A stretch of DNA of 41,985 bases, taken from contig CADBYM010000029.1 of the NCBI GenBank assembly GCA_902798915.1, positions 1-41,985 on the forward strand, in the 5' to 3' direction. The DNA is from an uncultured Coriobacteriaceae bacterium. Lineage in GTDB: Bacteria > Actinomycetota > Coriobacteriia > Coriobacteriales > Atopobiaceae. The notes beneath the pieces were generated by a model. It was not told the origin of the DNA. It did not search any database and worked only from the letters and a program-made list of their open reading frames with translations. A program made the translations under genes and the position numbers. Positions 31,228 through 39,770 of this stretch are shown one piece after another (position 1 is the first letter of the stretch; every line of letters begins with the position of its first letter).

Positions 31228-32508
31228 CTAGTGCCAATAGCGGTCGATGGTCTGCTCGCGGTCAGGACCCACAGTAATGATGCTCACGCGAACACCAGCG
31301 AGCTGCTCGAGGAAGTCGATGTAGTCCTTTGCCTCCCTCGGAAGCTTGTAGAAGTCGCGCACTCCCGTGATGTCGCACTTCCAACCCGGAAGGGTCTCGT
31401 ACACGGGTTTCGCATGATAGAACACGCTCTGATGCTCGGGGACGGTAGTATAGCGCACGCCATCGCATTCATAGGCAACACAGACCTTAATCTCATCGAG
31501 GCAGCCAAGCACGTCAAGCTTGGTGATGGCAAGATCTGTGAGGCCGTTGACGCGAGCCGCATAGTTTACGACAACGCCGTCATACCAGCCACACCTGCGC
31601 TTGCGCCCTGTGGTCACGCCATATTCGTGCCCCACTTCGCCCAGCTTCTCACCGACCTCATCAAAGAGCTCGGTCGGGAAGGGGCCAGAACCCACGCGTG
31701 TGAGATATGCCTTGGCAATGCCCAGAACGCGCTTGATATGCACAGGTCCCACGCCGCTGCCCGTAACCGCGCCGCCTGCCGTGCAGTTCGAGCTGGTCAC
31801 GAAGGGATACGTGCCGTGGTCGATGTCGAGCATCGTGGCCTGTGCGCCCTCGAAGAGGATGTTCTTTCGTGCGTCGATTGCATCGTTAAGGAACAACGAG
31901 CTCTCGCAGATGTACGGGCGAATGCGCGACGCCATGGGCAGGTAGGTCTCGCAGATCTGATCGACGCCATACGTGGGCAGCTCGTAGACCTTCTCGAGGA
32001 TTGGATTGGTATAGGCAAGAGCCGCCTCGAGCTTCTGACGGAATATCTTCTCGTCAAGCATGTCCTGGATGCGCAGGCCGGTGCGATTCATCTTGTCCAT
32101 GTAGGTGGGTCCGACGCCACGCTTGGTGGTGCCGATGAGGTTTTTGCCAAGCTTCTTCTCGTGAGCGCCATCCAAGTCCTTGTGGTACGGCATCACGATG
32201 TGCGCATTGCCGCTGATCTTGAGCGCATCGCACGAGATTCCCTGCCCCTCGAGCATGTCTATCTCGTCAAGAAGAATCGCGGGGTCCACGATGCAGCCGT
32301 TGCCGATCACCGGCACCGTACCTTCGTACATCACGCCACTCGGCACCTGATGCAGCGCAAGCCTCTTGTCTCCCGCGATGACGGTATGCCCCGCGTTCGC
32401 ACCACCCGCATAGCGACACACCACATCATAGTCACCGGAAATCAGGTCGGTGACCTTCCCCTTCCCCTCGTCACCCCACTGGGTTCCCACTAGCACCGTT
32501 GCTGGCAT
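31228..32508 (-). CDS. purA: Adenylosuccinate synthetase
   Basis: GTP-dependent enzyme that converts IMP and aspartate to adenylosuccinate on the way to AMP. It is 426 aa, the normal length. Motifs include GTQWGDEGKGK (8-18), the phosphate-binding NAGHT, GTTKRGVGPTYMDK, FEGAQATMLDIDHGTYPFVTSS and, near the C-terminus, KLDVL. AAAGGA precedes ATG 32508; the longer frame upstream is in the dnaB-purA spacer. It lies 81 nt after dnaB. Confidence 0.96.
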   Translation of the reverse strand: MPATVLVGTQWGDEGKGKVTDLISGDYDVVCRYAGGANAGHTVIAGDKRLALHQVPSGVMYEGTVPVIGNGCIVDPAILLDEIDMLEGQGISCDALKISGNAHIVMPYHKDLDGAHEKKLGKNLIGTTKRGVGPTYMDKMNRTGLRIQDMLDEKIFRQKLEAALAYTNPILEKVYELPTYGVDQICETYLPMASRIRPYICESSLFLNDAIDARKNILFEGAQATMLDIDHGTYPFVTSSNCTAGGAVTGSGVGPVHIKRVLGIAKAYLTRVGSGPFPTELFDEVGEKLGEVGHEYGVTTGRKRRCGWYDGVVVNYAARVNGLTDLAITKLDVLGCLDEIKVCVAYECDGVRYTTVPEHQSVFYHAKPVYETLPGWKCDITGVRDFYKLPREAKDYIDFLEQLAGVRVSIITVGPDREQTIDRYWH

Positions 32509-32589
32509 GATGTTTCCTTTCGTGCGTAAGCAGACAAACGATGAGTATAGCGGATTGACGCAGTGGTCACAGGGCGCATGCCTCCACAC

Positions 32590-33981
32590 CTACACGTCGT
32601 GGAATCGATCCAGCTCGTAGAACTTGATCGTCGAGCCGTCGAAGCGCATGTCTACGGCCGCAAGTGGGCCCGAACGATTCTTGGCGATGATGAACTGGGT
32701 TATGCCTTCGTCGGGCCTGTCTTGTCGCTCCGCCTCCTCGGGGGTCATCGAGCGATCGAGCAGTATGACTATGTCTGCATCCTGCTCGATAGACCCGGAC
32801 TCACGCAGGTCGCTGAGCTGAGGGCGCTTGCCGGTACGTCCCTCGACCTCACGATTGAGCTGGCTCAAGGCGACGACGGGAACGTCAAGGTCCTTTGCCA
32901 TGATCTTTATGCCACGGCTCATCTCGCCCACGATGGTCGCACGGTTGTCGTTGCGATTCGCACCCGGCGGCGTAGAGAGGAGCTGGAGGTAGTCGATGAT
33001 CACGATTCCGCGCTCCCTACCATGCAACATGCGCCTCGCCTTTGCGCGAATCTCCGTCACCGTAGTGCCAGGCGTGTCGTCCACAAGGATGTCAAGCTGG
33101 CGCAGGTCTTCCGTTGCCTCGAGTATCTGAGGCCATTGGTTGTCGCGGATGTTTGCCGAGCGGATGTCGGTGAGTGGAATCATCGATCGCGCGGCAAGCA
33201 GACGCTGCGCGATCTCCACCTTGCTCATCTCCAAGGAGAAGAGGGCGACCGTCGCGCCTGCCTCGGCCGCATTTACGGCCAAATTGAGGCAGAACGACGT
33301 CTTTCCCACGCCCGGTCGTGCGCCTATGACGACCATCTGGCCACCCCGCAATCCGAGCAGCCGCGAGTCCAGGCCAGGAAAGCCCGTCTCCACGCCAATC
33401 GAGTCGCTCTGGTTCTCCGCCTGCTCCCCCAGATCGTTATACAGTTGCTCCATGATCTCCTCGAGCGTGGAGTAGCTTGAGCGGACGCTTCTATCGGTCA
33501 CCGAGAGGAGCATCCTCTCCGCCTGGTCGACAACCTCCTTGGTGTCTTCGGGAGCGTCAAAGGCTAACGCCGAAATCTGGGCCGACGCCGCAATCATTTG
33601 ACGCAGGGTCGCGTTGCGCCGCAGAATCTGCGCATGGTGATGCCAACTCGCCAACGCAAATGGATCCCCCGCCAGATCGAGCAGGTATGACATGCCTCCC
33701 ACGCGCTCGAGCTCCCCTTGGCTGCGCAACACGTCTGCCAACGAGACGGGGTCAACCGGCAGGTTGCTGTCGAAGAGGTGCCGCATGGAGTTGAAGATCG
33801 TGCGATTGGCGGGCTGATAGAAGTCATTCGCCTCAACCTCAAGCAGGCACTCCTGAAACGCCTCCGACGAACGCAACATCGCCGAGAGCACCGACTGCTC
33901 GGCCTTCTGGTCATGCGGCATGGAACCATGCTGCACAAGCGTCGCACGCGTTGGGTTTATCTCGTATGTGGTATCCGACAT
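32590..33981 (-). CDS. dnaB: Replicative DNA helicase
   Basis: Hexameric 5'-3' helicase at the replication fork. The 463-aa protein has an N-terminal primase-interaction domain (about 22-165) with PHDQKAEQSVLSAML, and a RecA-like C-terminal domain with Walker A GARPGVGKTS (220-229) and Walker B IVIIDYLQLL. SQLNREVEGRTGKRPQLSDL and SGSIEQDAD are the conserved helicase motifs. No intein is present. AAGGAG precedes the ATG. It follows rplI across a terminator-like hairpin, the order found in many bacteria (rpsF-ssb-rpsR-rplI-dnaB). Confidence 0.97.
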   Translation of the reverse strand: MSDTTYEINPTRATLVQHGSMPHDQKAEQSVLSAMLRSSEAFQECLLEVEANDFYQPANRTIFNSMRHLFDSNLPVDPVSLADVLRSQGELERVGGMSYLLDLAGDPFALASWHHHAQILRRNATLRQMIAASAQISALAFDAPEDTKEVVDQAERMLLSVTDRSVRSSYSTLEEIMEQLYNDLGEQAENQSDSIGVETGFPGLDSRLLGLRGGQMVVIGARPGVGKTSFCLNLAVNAAEAGATVALFSLEMSKVEIAQRLLAARSMIPLTDIRSANIRDNQWPQILEATEDLRQLDILVDDTPGTTVTEIRAKARRMLHGRERGIVIIDYLQLLSTPPGANRNDNRATIVGEMSRGIKIMAKDLDVPVVALSQLNREVEGRTGKRPQLSDLRESGSIEQDADIVILLDRSMTPEEAERQDRPDEGITQFIIAKNRSGPLAAVDMRFDGSTIKFYELDRFHDV

Positions 33982-33998
33982 GGACGCTCCTTAAAGAA

Positions 33999-34037
33999 AG
34001 CGGGCGCGACAAAGGAGAAGCCCTCGTCGCACCCGCT
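33999..34037 (-). terminator. Terminator or attenuator between rplI and dnaB
   Basis: A 12-bp stem (34037-34026 with 34010-33999) on the minus strand includes one U-G pair that would be a mismatch on the other strand. It is followed by TTCTTT. It probably lowers dnaB expression relative to the ribosomal genes. Confidence 0.6.
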
Positions 34038-34093
34038 GCTCAATCTCGTGTCGCTATGGTCGGGGCGGCAACCACCTCCCCACCCGAAACCAT

Positions 34094-34606
34094 CTACTCG
34101 GCCTCGTTCTCCTCGACGACCTCGGCCTCTTCGACCTCCTCGGCAGGAGCCTCTTCGTCATCCGTGACGCCGACAAGCACGGTCACGGTAGCGTTGATCT
34201 CGCGGTACAGGTCGACCTCAACCTGGTGACGACCGGCGTTCTTGATGGTGTGGCTGCGAGCGATACGCTTGCGATCGATGTCGACACCAAGCTCACGCTT
34301 GATGGCGTCTGCGATCATCGCGCTGGTGACGGAACCGAAGAGCTGGCCCTCCTCGCCGATGCGCGCATCGACGGTAACAGCCTTGCCCTCGAGGAGCTCC
34401 TTCAGCGCTGCGGCATCCGCAAGGCGCTTCTCCTCACGCTTGGCGATATTGTGGCGACGCTCGTCAAGCTGCTTCAGGTTGCCCTTGGTTGCGGGCACGG
34501 CGATCTTGTTGGGATAGAGATAGTTCTCGGCGAAGCCCTGAGCTACGTCGACAACGTCGCCCTCGCCGCCTTTGCCGCGCAGCTCGCCCAAAAGGATTAC
34601 CTTCAT
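34094..34606 (-). CDS. rplI: Ribosomal protein L9
   Basis: Large-subunit protein bL9, two globular domains joined by a long helix. The N-terminal domain has the conserved KVILLGELRGKGGEGDVVDVAQGFAENYL start, and the C-terminal domain spans about 80-150. The 170-aa protein is about 20 residues longer than the family norm owing to an acidic C-terminal tail (EEAPAEEVEEAEVVEENEAE). GAAAGGAG precedes the ATG. It follows rpsR by 20 nt. Confidence 0.97.
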   Translation of the reverse strand: MKVILLGELRGKGGEGDVVDVAQGFAENYLYPNKIAVPATKGNLKQLDERRHNIAKREEKRLADAAALKELLEGKAVTVDARIGEEGQLFGSVTSAMIADAIKRELGVDIDRKRIARSHTIKNAGRHQVEVDLYREINATVTVLVGVTDDEEAPAEEVEEAEVVEENEAE

Positions 34607-34626
34607 CGTGTGCTCCTTTCTTGGGG

Positions 34627-34899
34627 TTACCCGCGACTGCGACCGCCGCGGCTGGAAACCACGGGGACCACATAGGGGATGAGTGCCATCTCTCGCGCGC
34701 GCTTGATGGCGTTCGCGATATCGTGCTGGTGCTGCGTGCAGGTGCCAGTTACGCGACGGGGCTTGATCTTGCCACGATCGGTCGTGTACTTGCGAAGGAG
34801 TGCGATGTCCTTGTAGTCAATGAACTCGACGTTCTCCTTGCAGAACTGGCAATACTTGCGACGCGGCTGGCGCTGATAATCTTGCTTTTGCTGAGCCAT
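34627..34899 (-). CDS. rpsR: Ribosomal protein S18
   Basis: Small-subunit protein bS18, partner of S6. 90 aa, with YCQFCKEN and a later CTQHQH that give the zinc-binding (C+) type of S18, then the [11 protein letters not shown] motif. AAAGG lies seven to eight bases upstream of ATG 34899; the in-frame extension overlaps only the spacer after ssb. It lies 50 nt downstream of ssb. Confidence 0.97.
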   Translation of the reverse strand: MAQQKQDYQRQPRRKYCQFCKENVEFIDYKDIALLRKYTTDRGKIKPRRVTGTCTQHQHDIANAIKRAREMALIPYVVPVVSSRGGRSRG

Positions 34900-34949
34900 G
34901 TCGTTGCCTTTCTGTGGACGTGCCCGAGACACGCCCTAAATACTAACGG

Positions 34950-35600
34950 TTAAAACGGAATGTCGTCGTCGTAGACGTCCGTCTCGGGTTGCGTCGTGAC
35001 GGGCGCAGGCGACGTGGGGGCAGGCTGCGTAACAGGCTGTGATGCAGGCTGCGGATTCGATGCCTGCATACCGTAGCCTTGGTTGACTGGCTGCGGGGCA
35101 CTCATGCGGGGCTGTTGCATGGGCGCGGGGGCATTGTATGCCGGACCCTGCGCATATCCCTGCTGACTCTGGTTGCCCACATACCCTTGCTGCGGCTGGC
35201 CACTCGCATAGGGATTGGGTTGCTGGTTCGCATACCCCCCTTGTTGCGAAGCATAGCCACCGGGCTGCTGTTGGCGAGGCGACATGAAGTCGATGTCGTC
35301 GACGACAACCTCGAGCTTGCTCCGACGCTGGCCATCGCGCTCCCAAGAGCTATAGCGCAGTTTACCCTCCACAACGACCTTGGTGCCCTTGTGGAGAGCA
35401 CGAGACATGTAATCGGCGCGATTGCCAAACAGCACGCAGTCAACGAAGTTGGCGTAGTCCTCCCATTCTTGCGTCTGGGGGTTGCGCCTGCGATCGTTTA
35501 CCGCTATGCCAAAGGTGAGGATGTTCGTCCCGCTCTGCGAGGAACGAATCTCCGGGTCGCGCGTCAGGTTGCCCGATACAACCACTCTGTTAATGCTCAC
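34950..35600 (-). CDS. ssb: Single-stranded DNA-binding protein
   Basis: Essential ssDNA-binding protein; its acidic C-terminal tip recruits replication and repair enzymes. The 216-aa protein has an OB fold at 1-110 (INRVVVSGNLTRDPEIR, ANFVDCVLFG, VVVEGKLRYSSWERDGQRRS). A low-complexity Gln/Gly/Tyr/Pro linker (about 112-205) and the tip DDDIPF follow. Translation starts at GTG 35600 after AGGAGA. Encoded between rpsF and rpsR as usual. Confidence 0.97.
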   Translation of the reverse strand: MSINRVVVSGNLTRDPEIRSSQSGTNILTFGIAVNDRRRNPQTQEWEDYANFVDCVLFGNRADYMSRALHKGTKVVVEGKLRYSSWERDGQRRSKLEVVVDDIDFMSPRQQQPGGYASQQGGYANQQPNPYASGQPQQGYVGNQSQQGYAQGPAYNAPAPMQQPRMSAPQPVNQGYGMQASNPQPASQPVTQPAPTSPAPVTTQPETDVYDDDIPF

Positions 35601-35622
35601 GTCTGTCTCCTGCCTCTCGTGT

Positions 35623-35644
35623 GGAACCAGCCATGGCTGGCTCC
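35623..35644 (-). other. Hairpin between rpsF and ssb
   Basis: CCAGCCATGGCTGG is a 14-bp palindrome (35627-35640) that extends by GGA/TCC after one mismatch. It is in the rpsF-ssb spacer, and without a T tract it may be a processing or stability element. Confidence 0.4.
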
Positions 35645-35652
35645 CTTCCTTG

Positions 35653-35946
35653 CTACTCCTCCTCGTTGCGCCTGACGATCATGTGCCTCTTGACCGCATC
35701 GTTGATGCGAAGGACACGATCGAGCTCTGCGATCTGGGTGGGATCAGCGTGGAAGTTGATGAGGATGTAGTCACCCTCTGCGAGGCCGTCGATTTCGTAG
35801 GCGAGCTTGCGCTTGCCCCATTCCTCGACATTGTCGACCTGGCCACCCTCCGACGTGATGGCAACGTCGATGCGGGCACTCACGCCAGCACGGACCTCGT
35901 CATTGGCCGAAGGATCAACGATGTACAGCAACTCATAAGCCTTCAT
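35653..35946 (-). CDS. rpsF: Ribosomal protein S6
   Basis: Small-subunit protein bS6, 97 aa, with the MKAYELLYIVDPS start, WGKRKLAYEI and DYILINFHAD core strands, and a C-terminal IVRRNEEE tail. AGGAGGTG precedes ATG 35946 by six to seven bases. First gene of the rpsF-ssb-rpsR-rplI-dnaB block. Its 5' leader has a hairpin that may be the S6:S18 autoregulatory site. Confidence 0.97.
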   Translation of the reverse strand: MKAYELLYIVDPSANDEVRAGVSARIDVAITSEGGQVDNVEEWGKRKLAYEIDGLAEGDYILINFHADPTQIAELDRVLRINDAVKRHMIVRRNEEE

Positions 35947-35971
35947 GTGGTTCACCTCCTCTGGGCTCGTG

Positions 35972-36001
35972 GCCCCGGGTCGTGAAGGTAGCGCCCGGAG
36001 C
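35972..36001 (-). promoter_or_regulatory. Leader hairpin of rpsF, possible S6:S18 site
   Basis: In the minus-strand transcript GCTCCGGG (36001-35994) pairs with CCCGGGGC (35979-35972), including one U-G pair, around a 14-nt loop containing GCTACC. It lies in the 5' UTR between the promoter and the ribosome binding site of rpsF. The position fits the known S6:S18-binding leader motif, but I cannot confirm the consensus by eye. Confidence 0.35.
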
Positions 36002-36019
36002 AGGAAAGTTCCGCAGGAC

Positions 36020-36049
36020 ATAGTAGCATATGCCTTTGCGATGTGTGAA
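36020..36049 (-). promoter_or_regulatory. rpsF promoter
   Basis: On the minus strand TTCACA (36049-36044), an 18-nt spacer and TACTAT (36025-36020), with TG one base upstream, form an extended -10 promoter. The predicted start gives a leader of about 65 nt. Confidence 0.55.
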
Positions 36050-36105
36050 AACTCTTGTTACCTTCATCTTCTCGCTATCTTGCTGCCCGCCCAACTCGTG
36101 CCGCC

Positions 36106-36161
36106 AGTATACGAGACGCTGGTTGCACGAATTTCCCCGCTGGCAGACACTTTTTTCCCGG
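36106..36161 (-). promoter_or_regulatory. Repeat promoter element, copy 2
   Basis: The 24-bp core TTGCACGAATTTCCCCGCT + GGCAG (36123-36146, plus strand) matches copy 1 at 28913-28936 with one difference. On the minus strand AAATTC (36134-36129) is 17 nt from TATACT (36111-36106), the same spacing as copy 1. A degenerate second half-site lies 22 bp upstream (36151-36160). It could be a second, distal promoter for rpsF. Confidence 0.5.
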
Positions 36162-36231
36162 CTTTTTGCACCTTCGCAGGTAACAAGGCCCGTTTCGATT
36201 TGCACTTCCCCAAACGAGAATTTCTGGCAGG

Positions 36232-37452
36232 TTAGTCATCGCGGTGCATCACGTCATAGAGTTGGCTGTAGAGGTCGTCAACCCCACCCTCCTCGAACGT
36301 CTCGTCGACATCCGACATGACCTGTTGCTGCGACTCGTTGGCGGACAAATCGGTAGACAGCCCATCAATCACGGGCGTGTCGATTGCGGTTTGTGGTTCG
36401 ACCGTCAGCTCGGGTTCCGCCATGGGCTCGACCGGCTCAGCCTCCGATGCGTATCGAATCGTCGGGACCGGATCGATTCGCTCCGTGGCCGGCATAGACT
36501 CTACTTCCGGTGCTGAACCCCTCACCGAAACCGACTGTATCGGTTCGCTGTATGGTGCCTGGCGCGGTTGATCCCCAACAACCTGCTGCCCTGCCGCGGG
36601 CGCAGTCGTAGAGGCTGGTTGCTGCGGCACATCCGTCATGCTCGCACCGTCTTCGGTCTGAGGCAAGGGATCCTCACTCCGACCCCACGATGGCACATCG
36701 AACTGGCGCATCCACAAGGCAATCGCGTTGTAGTACACAAGGTTGTAGGCACTAAGCACGACCGTGACGGCATAACCCAAGACCAAGCCAAAGGTGATGA
36801 GACCACCGATCGTCTTCGAGAGCTCCATCATTACGGCATACTCACTGGACGCATAGCCGGACGTTATAATGGCAGGCACCATGGCAAACAAGGGAATCAG
36901 CACAAGGACAAACGTTACCAATCCGAGGGCAATCAGGAAGACGAACGCGATGAGCGTCAGATGGAAGAATCCTTGGACGTCACGCTTAATCATCTCGAAC
37001 ACGCGATCGACCCTAAAACCGGCACCCACCTTCTCGTAGATGGCCGCCCTTACCGACGCGATGGCGATGACCGTCGCAGCAAGAAACTCCACTACCAGGG
37101 AGGCCAACGTAACCACCATCGCGACAATGGATCCCAACACCCCCGGCACGACGCCCGCTATGAAGCCGGCGACTCCAGCTGCCAACACCAGGCAGAGAGC
37201 CCACCCGATGGCCACTACGAATGCCCTCCAGCCACTTGCGATGCAGACGCCCACCTGGACGTTCTTCTGCTTGGGCGACGAGTCGACACCCCATGCGGTG
37301 AGGCGTGCCCATTCCAACGCATATCCCGCAGCACCCAAAAAGCCAACGATAGGTACGAAATTGGCTGCAGCCAGGACGAGCACGGGCTTGAACCACCCCC
37401 TGTCACGGGTAAGCATTGCCCACGATCGCTTCGCGTAGTTGCGTTCCTGCAT
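36232..37452 (-). CDS. DUF4013-like multi-pass membrane protein
   Basis: A 406-aa protein. The N-terminal half (about 1-240) is hydrophobic with about five or six membrane segments and fits the DUF4013 pattern: an early RGWFKPVLVLAAANFVPIVG, a WARLTAWG motif and a late LVYYNAIALWMRQF. The C-terminal half (about 250-406) is soluble, acidic and rich in Pro, Glu, Thr and Ser, and looks disordered. GGGAGG precedes the ATG. Function unknown. It is upstream of rpsF but separated from it by about 285 nt with their own promoters. Confidence 0.7.
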   Translation of the reverse strand: MQERNYAKRSWAMLTRDRGWFKPVLVLAAANFVPIVGFLGAAGYALEWARLTAWGVDSSPKQKNVQVGVCIASGWRAFVVAIGWALCLVLAAGVAGFIAGVVPGVLGSIVAMVVTLASLVVEFLAATVIAIASVRAAIYEKVGAGFRVDRVFEMIKRDVQGFFHLTLIAFVFLIALGLVTFVLVLIPLFAMVPAIITSGYASSEYAVMMELSKTIGGLITFGLVLGYAVTVVLSAYNLVYYNAIALWMRQFDVPSWGRSEDPLPQTEDGASMTDVPQQPASTTAPAAGQQVVGDQPRQAPYSEPIQSVSVRGSAPEVESMPATERIDPVPTIRYASEAEPVEPMAEPELTVEPQTAIDTPVIDGLSTDLSANESQQQVMSDVDETFEEGGVDDLYSQLYDVMHRDD

Positions 37453-37480
37453 GGTATACCTCCCTGGCGAATCGTTCGCC

Positions 37481-37489
37481 CTTATAGCA
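37481..37489 (-). promoter_or_regulatory. Extended -10 for the DUF4013 gene
   Basis: On the minus strand TGCTATAAG contains TATAAG (37486-37481) preceded by TG-n. It is about 28 nt upstream of the start codon; no -35 is seen because the tRNA terminator hairpin occupies that position. Confidence 0.4.
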
Positions 37490-37492
37490 CAA

Positions 37493-37509
37493 GAGCCCCG
37501 ATGGGGCTC
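37493..37509 (-). terminator. Terminator after tRNA-Ser(CGA)
   Basis: GAGCCCC (37493-37499) pairs with GGGGCTC (37503-37509), loop GAT. On the minus strand TTGTGC follows. It closes the two-tRNA transcript 13 nt after the CCA end. Confidence 0.6.
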
Positions 37510-37522
37510 CCTTGGTCATTTA

Positions 37523-37612
37523 TGGCGGAGGAGGAGGGATTCGAACCCTCGTGACCCGAAAGGGCCAAACGGTTTTCGAGACCGCCGCATTCAACCACTC
37601 TGCCACCCCTCC
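37523..37612 (-). tRNA. tRNA-Ser (anticodon CGA)
   Basis: 90 nt, class II. Acceptor GGAGGGG with a 3' half ending CTCCTCC (one wobble), anticodon loop CTCGAAA (anticodon CGA), long variable arm, GGTTCGAATCC T-loop, encoded CCA. Closely similar to the tRNA-Ser(UGA) at 21858. Confidence 0.96.
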
Positions 37613-37621
37613 GTAGGGTGA

Positions 37622-37645
37622 CGCGACGCCCCTCGGGACGTCGCG
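37622..37645 (-). other. Hairpin between the two tRNA-Ser genes
   Basis: CGCGACG (37622-37628) pairs with CGTCGCG (37639-37645). It is likely a processing structure in a shared precursor transcript. Confidence 0.4.
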
Positions 37646-37654
37646 GCAATTCTC

Positions 37655-37746
37655 TGGCGGAGAGTCGGGGATTCGAACCCCGGATGCGCTTTCGGCGCAT
37701 ACACGATTTCCAATCGTGCTCCTTCGGCCAGCTCGGACAACTCTCC
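37655..37746 (-). tRNA. tRNA-Ser (anticodon GGA)
   Basis: 92 nt, class II. Acceptor GGAGAGT/ACTCTCC, anticodon stem CACGA/TCGTG with loop TTGGAAA (anticodon GGA), variable arm with TATGCGCCGAAAGCGCAT, encoded CCA. Confidence 0.96.
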
Positions 37747-37763
37747 TTAACAACGCAAGGGCT

Positions 37764-37793
37764 AGTATAACGCACTTTCCCCAACGAACGCAA
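37764..37793 (-). promoter_or_regulatory. Promoter of the tandem tRNA-Ser genes
   Basis: On the minus strand TTGCGT (37793-37788), 18-nt spacer, TATACT (37769-37764), 18 nt upstream of tRNA-Ser(GGA). Confidence 0.65.
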
Positions 37794-37822
37794 GACATGT
37801 TTTTGGCAGGTCTGCGCGACGC

Positions 37823-39664
37823 TTACTTCTTCACAAGACCGTGGCGGACCGCCCACTTGCGGCGCTCCGTCTCGGAGAGGAGCCGCTTGCGCATGCGGAT
37901 GTGCTTGGGCGTCACCTCTACGAGCTCGTCATCCATTATGTACTCCAACGCTTCTTCCAACGTGAACACGCGAGGGGGCGTGAGCTGCACGGCTATGTCC
38001 GCGGTGCTCGAACGCTGGTTGCCCAGCTGCTTGGTGCGCGCCACGTTGACCACCATGTCATCCGGACGCGGGCGTTCTCCGACCAGCATGCCCTCGTAGC
38101 ATTCGTCCCCCGGCCCCACAAACAGCGCCCCGCGCTCTTGCAGGGTACCAAGCGCATAAGCGACCGCCTTTTCGGTGCTCATGCTGATCATTGCGCCGTT
38201 CTTGCGTCCACCAAGCTCTGCGGTAACCGGCGCATACTCGCTGAAGGTGTGATAGAACACGCCCTCACCGTGCGTCACGTTCAGTATGCGCGTCTTGAGG
38301 CCCATGATGCCACGCGTCGGAATGCTGAACTCAAGCTGCGTTTGGCTCTCCCCCGACTCCATGCTCACCATGGTGCCACCCGCGTTGCCAAATGTCTCTA
38401 TGACCTTGCCCGCATACTCGTTTGGACACTCCACGACTGCCTGCTCATATGGCTCCAAACGCACGCCCCCCGGCCCCTTCTGATACAGCACGCGCGGACG
38501 TCCCACCTGGAACTCGTAACCCTCGCGCCGCATCGACTCCATAAGGACCGAGAGGTGCAAGATCCCACGACCTGCGACCTCGATGCCCGTCTTGTCATCG
38601 AGTTCCTCGATACGCATGGTGACGTTGTTCTCACGCTCTTGCATCAGGCGCTCTTTGAGTTGGCGCCCGCCCACGATGTCGCCATCCCTACCGACGAGTG
38701 GGCTCGTGCTCGCCTCGAATACAACCGCGAGCGTCGGCGGGTCGATTTCTATGGGCTCGAGTTCGACCGGCGCGTCAGGATCTGTGTACACATCACCAAT
38801 GTCCGTGCCGTCGACCCCCACCACAGCTGCGATGTCACCCGCTACGACCTCGTCACATTCGCTACGTCCCAAATAGTCGAACGTAAACAGTTGCTTCACT
38901 TGGGCCATCTCGCGTCTGCCATCATTCTTGATGACCATAATACGTTCTCCAGCATGAATAATACCGGAGAATACACGCCCAATACCAATGCGTCCCACAT
39001 AGCTTGAATGATCGACCGTCACGCATTGCATGGCGAGTGGCGCATCCACATCCACATCTGGTGCCGGTAATGCGTCGACGATCATGTCGAGCAACGGCAA
39101 CATGTCACCCTCGCTCGGTCCGTCAGCCTCAAGGCGCGCGAAGCCGTTGACGGCCGAGGCGTACACGATGTGTTCCATCGCAAACTCAATCTGGTCATCC
39201 GTCGCACCAAGCTCCATCATCAGCTCGATGCTGGCTTCCATGGCAGCCTCGGGATTGGCACCGTCTCGATCCACCTTGTTTATGACCACCATTATGTGCA
39301 ACCCGCACGCAATGGCGTGCCGGAGTACGAAGCGCGTCTGCGGCATAGGGCCTTCCGCCGCGTCAACAAGCAGCAGCGCGCCATCCGCCATCTTGAGCAC
39401 ACGCTCGACCTCGCCACCAAAGTCGGCATGTCCCGGGGTATCTATGACGTTTATCTTCACGTCATGGTAAGTGATCGAAATATTCTTCGCAAGGATGGTG
39501 ATTCCCCGTTCGCGCTCCTGGTCATTGGAGTCCAGTACGCGTTCCTGCACCTGCTGTCCCTCACGAAACGCGCCCGATGCACGTAGCATCTGGTCGACCA
39601 GCGTCGTCTTTCCATGGTCAACATGGGCAATGATTGCGATGTTGCGAATGTGTTCTTGGAGCAT
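37823..39664 (-). CDS. typA: Ribosome-associated GTPase TypA/BipA
   Basis: Translational GTPase that binds the 70S ribosome under stress or cold and aids 50S assembly. The 613-aa protein has an EF-G-like G domain with AHVDHGKTT (13-21), RGITI in switch [13 protein letters not shown] and the NKVD recognition motif. These are followed by domains II, III and V and the TypA-specific C-terminal domain (about 480-613) ending in the conserved [11 protein letters not shown] motif. ATG 39664 follows AGAGG; the start seven codons upstream has no site. Single gene flanked by tRNA genes. Confidence 0.96.
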   Translation of the reverse strand: MLQEHIRNIAIIAHVDHGKTTLVDQMLRASGAFREGQQVQERVLDSNDQERERGITILAKNISITYHDVKINVIDTPGHADFGGEVERVLKMADGALLLVDAAEGPMPQTRFVLRHAIACGLHIMVVINKVDRDGANPEAAMEASIELMMELGATDDQIEFAMEHIVYASAVNGFARLEADGPSEGDMLPLLDMIVDALPAPDVDVDAPLAMQCVTVDHSSYVGRIGIGRVFSGIIHAGERIMVIKNDGRREMAQVKQLFTFDYLGRSECDEVVAGDIAAVVGVDGTDIGDVYTDPDAPVELEPIEIDPPTLAVVFEASTSPLVGRDGDIVGGRQLKERLMQERENNVTMRIEELDDKTGIEVAGRGILHLSVLMESMRREGYEFQVGRPRVLYQKGPGGVRLEPYEQAVVECPNEYAGKVIETFGNAGGTMVSMESGESQTQLEFSIPTRGIMGLKTRILNVTHGEGVFYHTFSEYAPVTAELGGRKNGAMISMSTEKAVAYALGTLQERGALFVGPGDECYEGMLVGERPRPDDMVVNVARTKQLGNQRSSTADIAVQLTPPRVFTLEEALEYIMDDELVEVTPKHIRMRKRLLSETERRKWAVRHGLVKK

Positions 39665-39770
39665 GGGCACCTCTTGTTCACGCACTGAGATAACCGCATG
39701 AGTTTAGCGCATTTCCAAGCGCTCGCCGCCATGAGCAAATGACGAAGATTGCACTACCAAAAACCACCAT

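Noticed and set aside
30226..32493. 755-codon open frame on the plus strand
   Set aside because: It lies opposite purA and purD, has His/Arg-rich composition typical of antisense frames in GC-rich genes, and no ribosome binding site.
37523..37746. Tandem tRNA-Ser genes considered as a prophage attachment site
   Set aside because: No integrase, no duplicated tRNA 3' end and ordinary housekeeping genes on both sides.
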